DNA of 64,000 nucleotides from Halogeometricum limi (GCF_900115785.1 NZ_FOYS01000004.1:124001-188000), one strand, 5' to 3'; shown: positions 8,694 to 17,813, counted from the stretch's first letter. Notes: generated from the sequence alone by a model not told the origin. Numbers and translations: made by a program.

Positions 8694-8860
8694 CTCCGAC
8701 AGATGTTAATTACGTAGTCGACTACCACTGGTACATCTTGCGACCGTGTTTATTTATCGGTACTATTCTGGTATAAATTCGGAGGTAATATTCGGAATTT
8801 CTTCATCAACGGCTTAGAATTAGGTCCTACGCGAGGGATTCTGATAGTCGGCTTGCGTTA

Positions 8861-8870
8861 ATATTAAATA
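8861..8870 (+). promoter_or_regulatory. TATA box of tbsP
   Basis: ATATTAAATA lies about 28 nt before the ATG at 8894, inside an unusually A+T-rich 200-bp gap. Confidence 0.6.
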
Positions 8871-8893
8871 TTCTCTGAGGCATATTGTAAGGC

Positions 8894-9718
8894 ATGACCC
8901 TCACTTCGAATATGCTCACAGAGGGTGTTGAGCATATCCTTCGCTCGGTCCTCGGGTCGGGAACGGAGGAGGTACTAGTCGTCGATCCGTCGACGGACGT
9001 CATCGATACGCTGGTCGCAGTCGCATCCGAAACCGACGGCGACCGACCGCACGTCAAGGTCGTCGCGGACGAATCGCTCCTGAAAGACGTCATGGACGAC
9101 TTCATCGTCGCGAGTAACGCCGCCGACCTGGTCTCTTCGGGCGACCTATCGATGCGCGTCTCCGCCGACGGCACCGAGAATCCGCTCCTCATCACCGAGG
9201 ACGCCGTCGTCTCACTCGTCACCGCCGGAGACCACGTCGCCGGTCTCGTGACGACCGACGAGGAGTTCGTCGCCGCCGCTCGAAGCACCTACACGACGCG
9301 GTGGGAGGAAGCGTCCGACTACAAACTGCGGACGCCGCCCATCACGGCGGTTCGGACGAGTCTCGAAGACGAAATCAGTCCCGACGCGCGGACGGACTTC
9401 GACGCCGTCCTCTCTTCGCTTCAGACCGCCAGAGGCGACGGCGACGGACTCGACGAAGTGACCATCAGTCTCCTCGTTGCCGCGAAGAACGAAGTGCTCC
9501 TCTACGACATCTCGAAGTGGGGCGAAGACGTCGGTATCGCCTCGAAAGCGACGTTCTCGCGCACGAAGACGAAACTCGAAGAGATGGGTCTCATCGACAC
9601 CGAGAAAGTCCCCATCGACGTGGGCCGTCCGCGTCTCCGCCTCAAACTCGGCGACGACCGACTCGTCAACTCCGGCCCGGACCAACTGGCCGGCGTCGCC
9701 CAGAGTCTCCTCACGTAA
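8894..9718 (+). CDS. tbsP: Transcriptional regulator TbsP
   Basis: A 274-residue protein of the DUF5821/TbsP family. In Haloferax volcanii TbsP is described as a DNA-binding regulator linked to central carbon metabolism together with TrmB. The N-terminal half (1-130) looks like an alpha/beta domain. The C-terminal part contains a helix-turn-helix (about residues 205-255, VTISLLVAAKNEVLLYDISK onward to RTKTKLEEMGLI). The start follows the family pattern MTLTSN. It has its own A+T-rich promoter region and a YcaO gene follows at 78 nt. Confidence 0.8.
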   Translation: MTLTSNMLTEGVEHILRSVLGSGTEEVLVVDPSTDVIDTLVAVASETDGDRPHVKVVADESLLKDVMDDFIVASNAADLVSSGDLSMRVSADGTENPLLITEDAVVSLVTAGDHVAGLVTTDEEFVAAARSTYTTRWEEASDYKLRTPPITAVRTSLEDEISPDARTDFDAVLSSLQTARGDGDGLDEVTISLLVAAKNEVLLYDISKWGEDVGIASKATFSRTKTKLEEMGLIDTEKVPIDVGRPRLRLKLGDDRLVNSGPDQLAGVAQSLLT

Positions 9719-9796
9719 CCCCCTCCACTCGCCCCCTCCCGTTCCCGTCGCCGAAGACCCCCGAGACTTTTCTCTCGTTCTCCCGTCCGTCAGCGC

Positions 9797-11506
9797 GTGA
9801 CAACGTACGATATCGCACTCGTCGGGAGCGGTCCCGCCGCGGAGGCGGTTCGCGCCGCCGCCGCCGACTGTGACGCGAGCGTGATGGAGGCGGCACCGGA
9901 CGCCGTCGACGACGCCGACCTCGCCGTCGTGGTGGCTCCCGCGGGAGCGTCCGCACCCCGCACCGCCGACGCTCTCGCGGACCGTCTCGTCGTCGTCGAA
10001 CTCGGTGGCATCGGTGGCGTCGCCGTCTCTGAGGTGGACGCGAGCGTCTCCGCGTTCGCCGACACGAGTCGCTACAGCGACCTCTGTACCCGCGTCGCGG
10101 CGACGACGGAGAACGGAGGGTCCCCGTCGGGTGACCGAAGTGCCGTCCGTCTCGCCGGGGCCGTCGCCGGACGACGGGCTGTCGCCCTCCTCGTCGGCGA
10201 CGAGGCCGTCGCGGGCACCGCCGTCGAAGTCGCCGGTACCGGCGTCGTCGCCGAGCGACACGTCCTCCCGGTTCCCGACGCCTCGGACCGCGACCGGACG
10301 GTCCGGCGGGAGTTCCGGGACGTCTCCGTGGACGACGCACTCGCCCGTGCGGAGCGTTCGCTGGACGACCGAACCGGACTCGTCGCGCAGGTGGGCGAAC
10401 GGGAGTCGTTTCCGGTGCCGTACTACCTCGCGCAGACGACGGACACGCGGAGGTTCAGCGACGCTCGCGCCGCCGAGTTCGCCGCCGGCGTCGACGCCGA
10501 CTGGGACGTCGCGTTCGTGAAAGCGCTCGGCGAGGCGCTCGAACGATACTGCGCGGGCGTCTATCGCTCGACAGAGTTCACAACCGCGTCGGAGCGCACT
10601 CGCGCCCGCCCCGTCTCGCCCGCCCGGTTCGTCCGACCGGACTCGTACCGAGCGCCCGACGCCGAGGAACCGATTCCGTGGGTCGACGGCGAGCATCTCG
10701 CGACCGGTGAGTCGGTGTCCGTCCCCGCGGAGTTCGTCCACTACCCTCCGCCGAACACGCGACACAAACCGCCCATCACGACCGGACTCGGACTCGGGAA
10801 CTCGGGGGCGGAGGCACTGCTCTCTGGACTGTACGAAGTCGTCGAACGCGACGCGACGATGCTGTCGTGGTACTCCTCGTTCGAACCGCTGGCGCTGTCG
10901 GTTGACGACGACGGGTACCGGACGCTCGTGAAGCGCGCCCGCGCGGAGGGGCTGACGGCGACGGCGCTGTTGGTCACACAGGACGCCGACGTGCCCGTCG
11001 TCGCCGCCGCGGTTCACCGCGAGGGCGAGTGGCCGCGATTCGCTGTCGGGTCGGACGCGTCGCTCGACCCCTCGGACGCGGCGAAATCGGCGCTCGCGGA
11101 AGCGTTGCAGAACTGGATGGAACTCCGTGCGATGGGACCGGAACGGGCCGCAGAGGAGGAGGGCGCTATCGGCGAGTACGCCGACTTCCCCCGGGCGGCG
11201 CAACGGTTCGTCGACGCCGGACCGACCGTGCCCGCCGAGAGCGTCGGCCCCGACGAGATACCCGCCGGGACGGCGGAACTGGACGCTCTCGTCGAACGCG
11301 TCGACGACGCCGGACTCGACGCCTACGCGGTGCGGACGACGACGGCGGACGTGGAGCGACTCGGGTTCGAGGCGGTTCGGGTCTTGATTCCCGAGGCGCA
11401 ACCGCTGTTTCAGGGCGACCCGTTCTTCGGAGACAGAGCGAGAGACGTGCCCGCGGAGATGGGCTTTTCTCCCGAGTTGGACGGCCCGTACCACCCGTTC
11501 CCGTAG
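9797..11506 (+). CDS. YcaO-like ATP-dependent cyclodehydratase family protein
   Basis: A 569-residue protein starting with GTG. Residues 1-160 form a Rossmann-like region beginning YDIALVGSGPAAEAV. Residues about 165-569 are the YcaO domain, with the ATP/Mg-binding Glu-rich helices ALGEALERYCAG (about 243-254) and SGLYEVVERDA (about 343-353) and the glycine-rich GLGLGNSGAEA before the second helix. YcaO enzymes activate backbone amides for heterocyclisation or thioamidation. The protein ends in PYHPFP, a proline-rich C-terminus like those functional in azoline-forming YcaO enzymes. No precursor peptide, TfuA or partner is adjacent. The substrate is unknown. Confidence 0.85.
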   Translation: MTTYDIALVGSGPAAEAVRAAAADCDASVMEAAPDAVDDADLAVVVAPAGASAPRTADALADRLVVVELGGIGGVAVSEVDASVSAFADTSRYSDLCTRVAATTENGGSPSGDRSAVRLAGAVAGRRAVALLVGDEAVAGTAVEVAGTGVVAERHVLPVPDASDRDRTVRREFRDVSVDDALARAERSLDDRTGLVAQVGERESFPVPYYLAQTTDTRRFSDARAAEFAAGVDADWDVAFVKALGEALERYCAGVYRSTEFTTASERTRARPVSPARFVRPDSYRAPDAEEPIPWVDGEHLATGESVSVPAEFVHYPPPNTRHKPPITTGLGLGNSGAEALLSGLYEVVERDATMLSWYSSFEPLALSVDDDGYRTLVKRARAEGLTATALLVTQDADVPVVAAAVHREGEWPRFAVGSDASLDPSDAAKSALAEALQNWMELRAMGPERAAEEEGAIGEYADFPRAAQRFVDAGPTVPAESVGPDEIPAGTAELDALVERVDDAGLDAYAVRTTTADVERLGFEAVRVLIPEAQPLFQGDPFFGDRARDVPAEMGFSPELDGPYHPFP

Positions 11507-11929
11507 GCGAACAGTCGACACTGCGGTCGTACGGGCGACCACCGCTCGCACGACGTCGTGTCGAACACTCGCGTCCCGTCGTGCGGACTCGTCTCGACGA
11601 TGGCGGGTCTGGGTCCGTCTCCGTACAAGAAGGTTCACACCGACGAGACGGCGGTCTGTTGGCGTCGTTCGCGCCCGCGACGCTCGGACCGGGGTCGCCG
11701 AAAAGGGGTGCCTCTGAGAGAGATGGAAGGAGTCGAGAGATATCGGGGTCTGGTGGGGTGGTCTCCTCCCACCGATACCGTAGCGGTGAGAATTAAAATA
11801 TACTTCGGAAGTTATAGAAATATACACCTATGCTGTCCAACACGTCTGGATACCGGTTCCTGTACCGTCTGGAGTTCCGTCGGACACGCCGCGCCGGAGT
11901 GGTGCCGCAAAGAGAACGCGGCCGACCGG
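11507..11929. other. Intergenic region without supported gene
   Basis: This 423-nt stretch lies between two convergent genes. Short open frames in it are G+C-rich shadows with no family character. The only distinctive part is an A+T-rich block at 11787-11829 with two TATA-like elements. No convincing coding sequence follows it on either strand, so a short non-coding RNA is possible but unsupported. Confidence 0.5.
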
Positions 11930-13069
11930 TCAGACGCCGAACGTCGCCCGGAGCATGTCGCGCGTTCCCGGGCCGAGGCCGACGGCGAGGACGGCGACGA
12001 GGAGGAGCATCGTGTAGCGTGGACTCTCCTCGAAGATACCCTCCTCGAACACCCAGACGACGAACGTGGCGGCGACGAGTTTCACGAGGAGGAACGGCCA
12101 CGCGTCACCGGTGACCGCGAGGACGGACGCCGGGAGCGTACTGGCCGTGAAGTCGACGACGAACTGGTTGACCGGGTGTTTCGGGACGAGGTTCGGTCCC
12201 GCGTTGAGCGCGGTCATCCAGTCGAGGCCGACGACGTTCGCGACGCCGTCGACGGCGTGGCCCCAGATGATGACGAGGCCGATGGTTCCCGTCCCCGAGT
12301 TTATCTCGGGTGCGAACCGTTCGATGAGCCACCACGTCGCGGCGGCGGCGAGCGTCGCCCCGACCAGCATCACGACGAGTACCTGCGGGTAGAACTCGAC
12401 GCCCGGTGCACCGGTGACGACGAGCGACAGGAGGTACGCGAGACTCGCGGCGAGGACGACGACGCCGATGCCGAACAGCGGTCTCTCGTAGGACGTCGTC
12501 ACGTCGAACTGGTCGAGGGCGACGGCGACGACGACGGCCCCGAGCGTGATGAGAAAGACGGTGAAGTAGATGATGGGGCTGATGACGAGCGTGTTCAGCG
12601 GATAGCTGATGAGCGTCTCTGCCGCCCCCGGGGTGTCGTTGGCGTCCTCGACGACGCGGAGTGCGCCGCCGAAGAACATGAACGGCAGTAACGCGTAGAA
12701 GAAGCTCCTGTCCTCGCCGATGTCGAGACGACGCATGAGGAAGACCACACCGATGAGCGCGAACAACAGCGTCACCATGTAGCCGACTTCGGAGACGAGC
12801 GTGTACCCGGGGTAGGCGACCGGTTCGGCCGCGGCCGCACACGCACTCGCACTGTCGAGGTACTTGGTGGCGCCGCCCTCGCGGACCGCACAGACCATCG
12901 AGTTCGCGTCGACCTGTACCGGTCCCCAGAAGTAGTGCCACACGAAGCGGTCGTAGACGAGGTTGGGGAAGGCGAGCGACCCACCGACGAGTGCGAGGAG
13001 GGCGACGAGGAACGTCCCGCCCCACAGTCGTTCGGGGTCGACGCCGACCCGTTCTGCAACGGTAGCCAT
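11930..13069 (-). CDS. DUF63 family membrane protein
   Basis: A 379-residue polytopic membrane protein with about eight predicted helices, matching archaeal DUF63. The region around [21 protein letters not shown] and the FEEGIFEES loop are typical of the family. The function is unknown. I chose [16 protein letters not shown] at 13069 over an in-frame start 16 codons upstream, because haloarchaeal DUF63 proteins begin near this point. An Lrp/AsnC regulator is upstream on the same strand. Confidence 0.88.
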   Translation of the reverse strand: MATVAERVGVDPERLWGGTFLVALLALVGGSLAFPNLVYDRFVWHYFWGPVQVDANSMVCAVREGGATKYLDSASACAAAAEPVAYPGYTLVSEVGYMVTLLFALIGVVFLMRRLDIGEDRSFFYALLPFMFFGGALRVVEDANDTPGAAETLISYPLNTLVISPIIYFTVFLITLGAVVVAVALDQFDVTTSYERPLFGIGVVVLAASLAYLLSLVVTGAPGVEFYPQVLVVMLVGATLAAAATWWLIERFAPEINSGTGTIGLVIIWGHAVDGVANVVGLDWMTALNAGPNLVPKHPVNQFVVDFTASTLPASVLAVTGDAWPFLLVKLVAATFVVWVFEEGIFEESPRYTMLLLVAVLAVGLGPGTRDMLRATFGV

Positions 13070-13168
13070 ACCCCAAAAGCTGACGTCGCGGGTGTTGAGG
13101 ATTCCGGTCTCTCGCACGCACGGCGCACGGGTCGCCCGACAGCGACGACTACGGACGGGTCGCGGCGA

Positions 13169-13618
13169 CTACACCGACAGCGACGGGTCCTCGAAGTCCG
13201 TCCCGAGGATGACCATCGTCTGCGACCGGGAGAACCCTTCCATCTCGGCGATGTTCTCGAACATGAGTTCGCGGAGGGCGTCGGTGTCTTCGGCGTACAC
13301 GCGGAGCATCACGTCCCACTCGCCGGTCGTGAGGTGGACCTCTTTGACGCCCGCTATCTCGCGCAGTCGGCCAAGCGCGTCCTCTTCGCGACCCTGTTCG
13401 ACGCGGAGTCCGACCAGCGCGGACGTGCCGTAGCCGACCTTCCGCGGGTCGACCTTCGCGTGGTAGCCCTCGATGACGCCCGCGTCTTCCATGCGGCCGA
13501 CCCGGTCGTGGACCGTCGCACTCGACATCTCTATCTGCCTCGCGATTTCGCTGAACGGCGTCCGCGCGTCGTCTTGCAGGATGCGGAGGATGGCCCGGTC
13601 CGTCTCGTCGAGTTCCAT
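13169..13618 (-). CDS. Lrp/AsnC family transcriptional regulator
   Basis: A 149-residue feast/famine regulator. An N-terminal helix-turn-helix (residues about 5-60, LDETDRAILRILQDDARTPF onward) is joined to an alpha/beta RAM ligand-binding domain (about 65-140, containing HLTTGEWDVMLRV). Archaeal Lrp proteins are dimers or octamers sensing amino acids. Neither the effector nor the targets can be read from the sequence. It could control the DUF63 gene downstream. Confidence 0.92.
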   Translation of the reverse strand: MELDETDRAILRILQDDARTPFSEIARQIEMSSATVHDRVGRMEDAGVIEGYHAKVDPRKVGYGTSALVGLRVEQGREEDALGRLREIAGVKEVHLTTGEWDVMLRVYAEDTDALRELMFENIAEMEGFSRSQTMVILGTDFEDPSLSV

Positions 13619-13670
13619 GCCCGTCAGTAGTCGACGGCCCCCTTTTCGCTTGCGGACCGTCGCCCGGTGG

Positions 13671-14471
13671 TCAGCCGTCGAGCCCGTCTATCTCGCGTGC
13701 CGCTTCGAGCACGGTCTCGTGGACCGCGCCGTTCGAGGCGACGAGACCGGTCGAGTCGTGCCGCCAGCGGTCGCCGTCGAGGTCGGTGACCGTCCCGCCC
13801 GCGGCGCGAATCAACTGGACGCCCGCGACCGAGTCCCACGGGTTCGCCCGCACGTTCGTCAGGACGCCGTCGAGTTGCCCGTCGGCGACCATCGCCAACA
13901 CGGCCTGTGCGCATCCGAAGCGTCGCATGTCGCCGAAGCGTTCGACGATGGCCGTCGTCGCCCTGCCGTACTGGTCGCGTTCGTCGAAGTCCCACCAGAT
14001 GGTCGGACAGACCGCACAGACCTCCGGGTCGTCGCGGGCGCTGACGGTCACTTCGGTGCCGTCGCGGTACGTCGTCTCGCCGTCGGTCCAGTAGAGGTCG
14101 TCGAGCGCGGGAAAGCAGGTGGCGGCGGCGACGGGTTCGCCGTCTTCGACGGCGGCGACGGCGGTGCCCCACACGCGCAGGTCGCGGACGAAGTTGTTCG
14201 TCCCGTCGATGGGGTCGACGACCCACGCCGCCCCCTCCTCGGGCACTCGCTTCAGTTCGTCGTCCTCCTCGCCGACGACGGCGTCGTCGGGATACGACTC
14301 GCGAATCACGTCGATGACGCGGGTCTGTGCGTCTCTGTCGGCCTGCGTCACCACGTCGGTCTTCCCGCCCTTGCGTTCGACGTCGATACCGGTCCGGAAC
14401 CGGTCGGCCGCGACGGCACCGCCCGCGCGGGCGGCGCGACGGGCGACGTCGGCTCTCGTGTCGTCTTCCAT
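13671..14471 (-). CDS. Inositol monophosphatase / FBPase family protein
   Basis: A 266-residue metal-dependent phosphatase. The three metal-site motifs are visible: VVGEED (Glu ligand), WVVDPIDGTNNF (Asp and Gly motif) and NPWDSVAG near the C-terminus. Archaeal members hydrolyse inositol-1-phosphate and often fructose-1,6-bisphosphate, and which is used here cannot be decided. The gene ends 53 nt from the Lrp gene on the same strand. Confidence 0.9.
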   Translation of the reverse strand: MEDDTRADVARRAARAGGAVAADRFRTGIDVERKGGKTDVVTQADRDAQTRVIDVIRESYPDDAVVGEEDDELKRVPEEGAAWVVDPIDGTNNFVRDLRVWGTAVAAVEDGEPVAAATCFPALDDLYWTDGETTYRDGTEVTVSARDDPEVCAVCPTIWWDFDERDQYGRATTAIVERFGDMRRFGCAQAVLAMVADGQLDGVLTNVRANPWDSVAGVQLIRAAGGTVTDLDGDRWRHDSTGLVASNGAVHETVLEAAREIDGLDG

Positions 14472-14594
14472 ACACGCCCGCGGGCCGCCGCCGCCGTAAA
14501 TCTCTCGTGTGACGTCGGCACCGTCGCTCGTCGTCTGGAACCGTCGGCGTCCGCTTCGACACGTTTTATCCGTCGGCTCTCGTCGGTGTCTGTC

Positions 14595-14870
14595 GTGACG
14601 GCCGATGCTCCCGAGGACGTGCCCGCAGACGTTCGCACGAAGCTCTCAGAGCTGTTCGTGCGCGGTGCGGACGCGGCGCGGGCCGTCGACGGCGACACCG
14701 TCGACTCCGTCGTCGACTCGGTGGATACGGTCGTCTTGAGCGAGTTACCGGACGGGGAGACGAAGACGGTGCTCCTCCACGGCTGTGACCGCGTTCGGCG
14801 AACCGCGGCGGCGGAACCGCTCGTCGCGGCGGAGTACTTCGAGGCGATGCGACGGTTCGTCGGCGAGTGA
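14595..14870 (+). CDS. Conserved small haloarchaeal protein
   Basis: A 91-residue acidic protein with a GTG start at 14595. The start is supported by a TATA-like ACGTTTTATC about 30 nt upstream (14561-14570). The longer open frame upstream is antisense to the phosphatase gene. The sequence shows alternating acidic helices, and a central VVLSELPDGETKTVLLHGCD strand pair suggests a small alpha/beta domain. I do not recognise the family. It is divergent from the inositol-phosphatase gene. Confidence 0.6.
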   Translation: MTADAPEDVPADVRTKLSELFVRGADAARAVDGDTVDSVVDSVDTVVLSELPDGETKTVLLHGCDRVRRTAAAEPLVAAEYFEAMRRFVGE

Positions 14871-15308
14871 AGGCGTCGCTCGGCGAGCGATAAGCAGAGA
14901 AACTGGAACACGATTAGGACCCGGACGGGATGCGTTTTCCACGACCCACACGTCTCTTTCGGGGGCTCCCTTCTTACGGGGTCTTCCGACTTCCCGAACT
15001 CCGTTTTCACGTAATCCGGTAGTTAGACTTCGCCCTGTTCCTTGCGGAACAGCACTGGGTCGTCGCGGTCGTCCTTCGATGCGTTGACCTTACGTTCCTG
15101 TTACGGGCCGCTTGGTGTTTGCATCGACGCCGTTCCTCCCCTTCTTCCGAAGGTTCGGTCAGGTCGCCCGGTACGCCCTCGCGTACCAGCAACTATGGTA
15201 TATGGTACCGAACAACATAAATATATCGCCCGTCTCACGCCTTGACAGTCCGGAACTCGGGTGGTTCACGCCCGACTGCTCATATACTCTGCTGTCGTAC
15301 CCCGCACA
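14871..15308. other. Intergenic region with possible transposon debris
   Basis: This 438-nt stretch has no intact gene. On the minus strand a 25-residue acidic tail (codons down to a TAA near 15028) looks like a genuine protein C-terminus but is preceded by a stop. Adjacent frames continue charged sequence, as in a frameshifted gene fragment. The A+T-rich part 15194-15220 contains the dodecamer ACCAGCAACTAT (15185-15196), also found at 2122-2133. This may be debris of an IS200/IS605-type element. Confidence 0.4.
15281..15288 (+). promoter_or_regulatory. TATA box of the PIN-domain gene
   Basis: CATATACT lies about 25 nt upstream of the ATG at 15309, fitting a leaderless transcript. Confidence 0.55.
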
Positions 15309-15944
15309 ATGTCCGAGTACTCGCTCAAACAGCGATTCGTCCTCGACACGTCGCTCTTTCTCTCCGAGGAAATTCGAGAAGACGGAGAGACGCTCGAAGC
15401 CGCCCTGTACCGACTGCTCGACGCTATCGCGCGGGCGAAACTCCGACTCGACATCTCCTGTTACATGGCTCCCACCGTCCACGCCGAACTCGTCGGTATC
15501 CTCCACGAACGCGGCATCGACGGCGAGATAGAGACGCAACTCAACACGTGGGTCATCAAAAAGAACCCCGCCCGGTACGAGGTGATGGTCCCGGCCGCCG
15601 TCATCCACGACTTCATCCACGAGATGTCCGACCGGGTGAACCGGGGACTCCGCGTCTCAGAAGACGCCGTTCGCCGCGCGCGCGACGAGGACCCGGAGCA
15701 GGTCATCTCCGAACTCAGAGCGGAGTACCGCATGGAACTCCGGCAGGGCATCCTCGACTCCCGAGAGGACTTCGACCTGCTCATCCTCGCGCGCGAACTC
15801 GACGCGGGCGTCGTCACCGAAGACACCGGCATCGTCGACTGGGCCGAGGACTTCGGCCTCCGCTACCTCCGGGGGCGCGACTTCCCGTCGCTCCTCGACG
15901 CCTACCTCACGGGGACCGGACAGGACCAACCGCTGAGTGATTAA
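15309..15944 (+). CDS. PIN-domain protein, RNA ligase partner family
   Basis: A 211-residue protein of the family annotated as RNA ligase partner (TIGR03875-type). It has a PIN fold with acidic catalytic residues: [10 protein letters not shown] near the N-terminus and the late [20 protein letters not shown] segment. PIN domains are metal-dependent ribonucleases. Family members usually occur in genomes that also encode an archaeal Rnl3-type RNA ligase. No ligase gene is in this window. I start at [10 protein letters not shown], consistent with the TATA box. The downstream gene follows after 52 nt. Confidence 0.85.
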   Translation: MSEYSLKQRFVLDTSLFLSEEIREDGETLEAALYRLLDAIARAKLRLDISCYMAPTVHAELVGILHERGIDGEIETQLNTWVIKKNPARYEVMVPAAVIHDFIHEMSDRVNRGLRVSEDAVRRARDEDPEQVISELRAEYRMELRQGILDSREDFDLLILARELDAGVVTEDTGIVDWAEDFGLRYLRGRDFPSLLDAYLTGTGQDQPLSD

Positions 15945-15996
15945 CTCAGTTCCGAGTCGGAGTACACTTTTGTGTATCCTGCCCGTCGTGTGGAGT

Positions 15997-16287
15997 ATGC
16001 ACCCCGCCGACGCAGCACGACAACTTCGATACGCGGTCGCCAAAGAGACGAACACGTACGACTACGAAGTCAGCCACTGGGAGGCACACGCCTACGAGGA
16101 CGTCTTCGCGGACGTCATCGAACGCGGCGACCTCTCGGACGTGATGTCGGTGGTAGAGACGCTCGGCGCCGAGTTCTCCGAGGAATCTCGTCCGACGCCC
16201 GACCGCGCACGCGTCGTCGCCGACGACGTGCTCTCGTCGAACGGCCGCGCCCTCACCGACGGCGGCCCGCGCGAAGACGACTCGTAA
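15997..16287 (+). CDS. Conserved hypothetical protein
   Basis: A 96-residue acidic, mostly helical protein beginning MHPADAARQLRYAVAKE. The open frame reaches 15937, but the upstream part overlaps the end of the PIN gene and lacks family character. No metal or nucleotide motif is visible. Position and spacing suggest co-transcription with the PIN-domain gene. Confidence 0.6.
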   Translation: MHPADAARQLRYAVAKETNTYDYEVSHWEAHAYEDVFADVIERGDLSDVMSVVETLGAEFSEESRPTPDRARVVADDVLSSNGRALTDGGPREDDS

Positions 16288-16625
16288 TCCGACCGCTCGT
16301 CGGACGCTGTCGACGGCCCTTCTCTCCGATTTCCTCGGACGCGACGCGTGCGTTTCGAATGTGGCAACAGATATGTCCGGTCGAAAACGCTATTAATCGG
16401 ACCAACCGTTTATGCAAGTGCTTCCGTAGGTGGTCGGTTCAGTCTCCCACGGGAGTACCGACGTGCGACGCCGGATGGCACCTGTCGCGCCGTACGTCAC
16501 GGACCGCCGCCCTCTTGGTCCACCTCTTTCACCCCGCGACCGTTCGGTCTCTCGGTTCGCTCGCTCTCCGAGTCGCCTCTCTCAGATGCGCAGTCGGCAC
16601 TCCTCGCGTTGGTCGCCGGTACGAG

Positions 16626-16646
16626 TGCGAGGGGGGGATTTGAACC
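16626..16646 (-). repeat. Decayed copy of the tRNA-Leu 3' end
   Basis: These 21 nt match the T-arm and acceptor 3' strand of the adjacent tRNA-Leu (16729-16750) with one base missing. It lies 82 nt beyond the tRNA's 3' end in the direction of transcription. No other tRNA part is present. Confidence 0.7.
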
Positions 16647-16728
16647 GCACTCGCAAATCGGAGATGTGCTCGCTGGTCCGAACTCCCCGTTCGAGGTTCA
16701 CCCCTCGCTGTCGCTCGGGGATGAGAAG

Positions 16729-16812
16729 TGCGAGGGGAGGGATTTGAACCCACGGACCCCTACGGGAGCGGATCTTGAGTCCGCCGCGTTTTCCAGACTT
16801 TGCTACCCTCGC
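16729..16812 (-). tRNA. tRNA-Leu (anticodon CAA)
   Basis: An 84-nt class II tRNA with acceptor GCGAGGG/CCCTCGC (16806-16812 with 16730-16736) and discriminator A. The anticodon stem GCGGA/TCCGC encloses CTCAAGA, giving anticodon CAA, followed by a long variable arm and T-loop TTCAAAT. The T-stem has one U-U mismatch (GTGGG against CCCTC). CCA is not encoded. About 440 nt upstream of it on the chromosome (16288-16728) hold no protein gene, only the partial copy at 16626. Confidence 0.93.
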
Positions 16813-16893
16813 GCAGTTACAGGTACGGACACCACGCCGCTAAAGCGTTCCGAAACCGCGTCCCCCCGTGCGAATCGGTCGTGCGCAACTCGA

Positions 16894-17136
16894 CTACGTC
16901 CCGCCGAATCGCTCCCGGAGCACTCGCGGAAGTTCGAGTGCGACGGCGGCGCCGACTGCCGGGAGGACGACGGCGAGGAGAACGAGGACAACGCCCATCC
17001 CGACGGGCGCGAAGCCGATGCCGAAGAACACGACGAGGAAGACGGCCGTGTAGAACGCGCCGCGTCCGAGGGCGCGCCCGACACCGACGGCGTAGGCCGC
17101 GAGTGCGTCCGGGACGTCGCTGAGTCCGGGTTCCAT
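16894..17136 (-). CDS. Small two-helix membrane protein
   Basis: An 80-residue protein with two hydrophobic helices (about residues 25-45 and 47-70) and a short basic-acidic tail. The ATG at 17136 is preferred over an upstream GTG (17193), because a TATA-like TATTAT on the minus strand at about 17162-17168 is 27-30 nt upstream, fitting a leaderless transcript. The function is unknown. It is divergent from the DUF309 gene. Confidence 0.65.
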   Translation of the reverse strand: MEPGLSDVPDALAAYAVGVGRALGRGAFYTAVFLVVFFGIGFAPVGMGVVLVLLAVVLPAVGAAVALELPRVLRERFGGT

Positions 17137-17274
17137 GTCCGACTCGACGACACCCACCGGGATAATACTGTACCACCGGCCGTCGCGCACCACCCGCGGT
17201 CACGTGCTCGGCGACGCCGTCGCGTCGCTCTGTCCGGCGATGCCGTTAGGTCGCTCCGTCGTGTGTCTCCGCAC

Positions 17275-17760
17275 ATGGACGAGCACACCCGCGACCCGAG
17301 CGTCGCGCCACCACTCGGGAACCCCTCCGGTTGGTCGGCGGAGCGTCGCGAGTGGGAACACGCCACGCTCCGACGCGCGACGGAACACGGCGTTCGCCTC
17401 TACAACGCGAGTGACTTCCACGAGTCGCACGACTGCTTCGAGGACGAGTGGTACAACTACGGACGCGGGAGCGTCGAGTCCGCGTTCCTCCACGGGATGG
17501 TCCAGGTGGCCGCCGGCGCGTACAAACACTTCGACTTCGAGGACGACGACGGGATGCGCTCGCTGTTCGGGACGGCGTTGCAGTACCTCGACGGCATCCC
17601 CGCGGACTTCTACGGCGTCGACGTCGCCGAGGTGCGGACGACGCTTCGCGCGGCGCTCGACGACCCGACTGCGCTCCACGGGTGGCAGATACCGCTCGAC
17701 GGCGCGGCGACGACGGCGTATCCCGCCGATTACGACTACGTCGACGGGTTGGACCATTGA
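17275..17760 (+). CDS. DUF309 domain protein
   Basis: A 161-residue protein with the DUF309 helical core, including the [15 protein letters not shown] motif near residues 47-61 and the [16 protein letters not shown] segment. The paired His/Glu pattern suggests a metal or ligand site, but the function is not established. The open frame runs upstream into the tRNA-Leu region without coding character, so I start at [16 protein letters not shown] desuccinylase-like gene follows 53 nt later on the same strand. Confidence 0.85.
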   Translation: MDEHTRDPSVAPPLGNPSGWSAERREWEHATLRRATEHGVRLYNASDFHESHDCFEDEWYNYGRGSVESAFLHGMVQVAAGAYKHFDFEDDDGMRSLFGTALQYLDGIPADFYGVDVAEVRTTLRAALDDPTALHGWQIPLDGAATTAYPADYDYVDGLDH

Positions 17761-17813
17761 CGACTCCGTCTCGGATTCGAACTGGTTTTGTCTCTCCCGC
17801 GGCGAACTCGGCC

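Noticed and set aside
9212-11827. 871-codon open frame on the minus strand
   Set aside because: It is antisense to tbsP and the YcaO gene, both with clear motifs. Its composition is Arg/Val/Gly-rich as expected for a shadow in high-G+C DNA.
11830-12114. Plus-strand gene behind the A+T-rich block at 11.8 kb
   Set aside because: After about 33 codons it becomes the Arg-rich antisense of the DUF63 gene, and no start-to-stop frame is independent of it.
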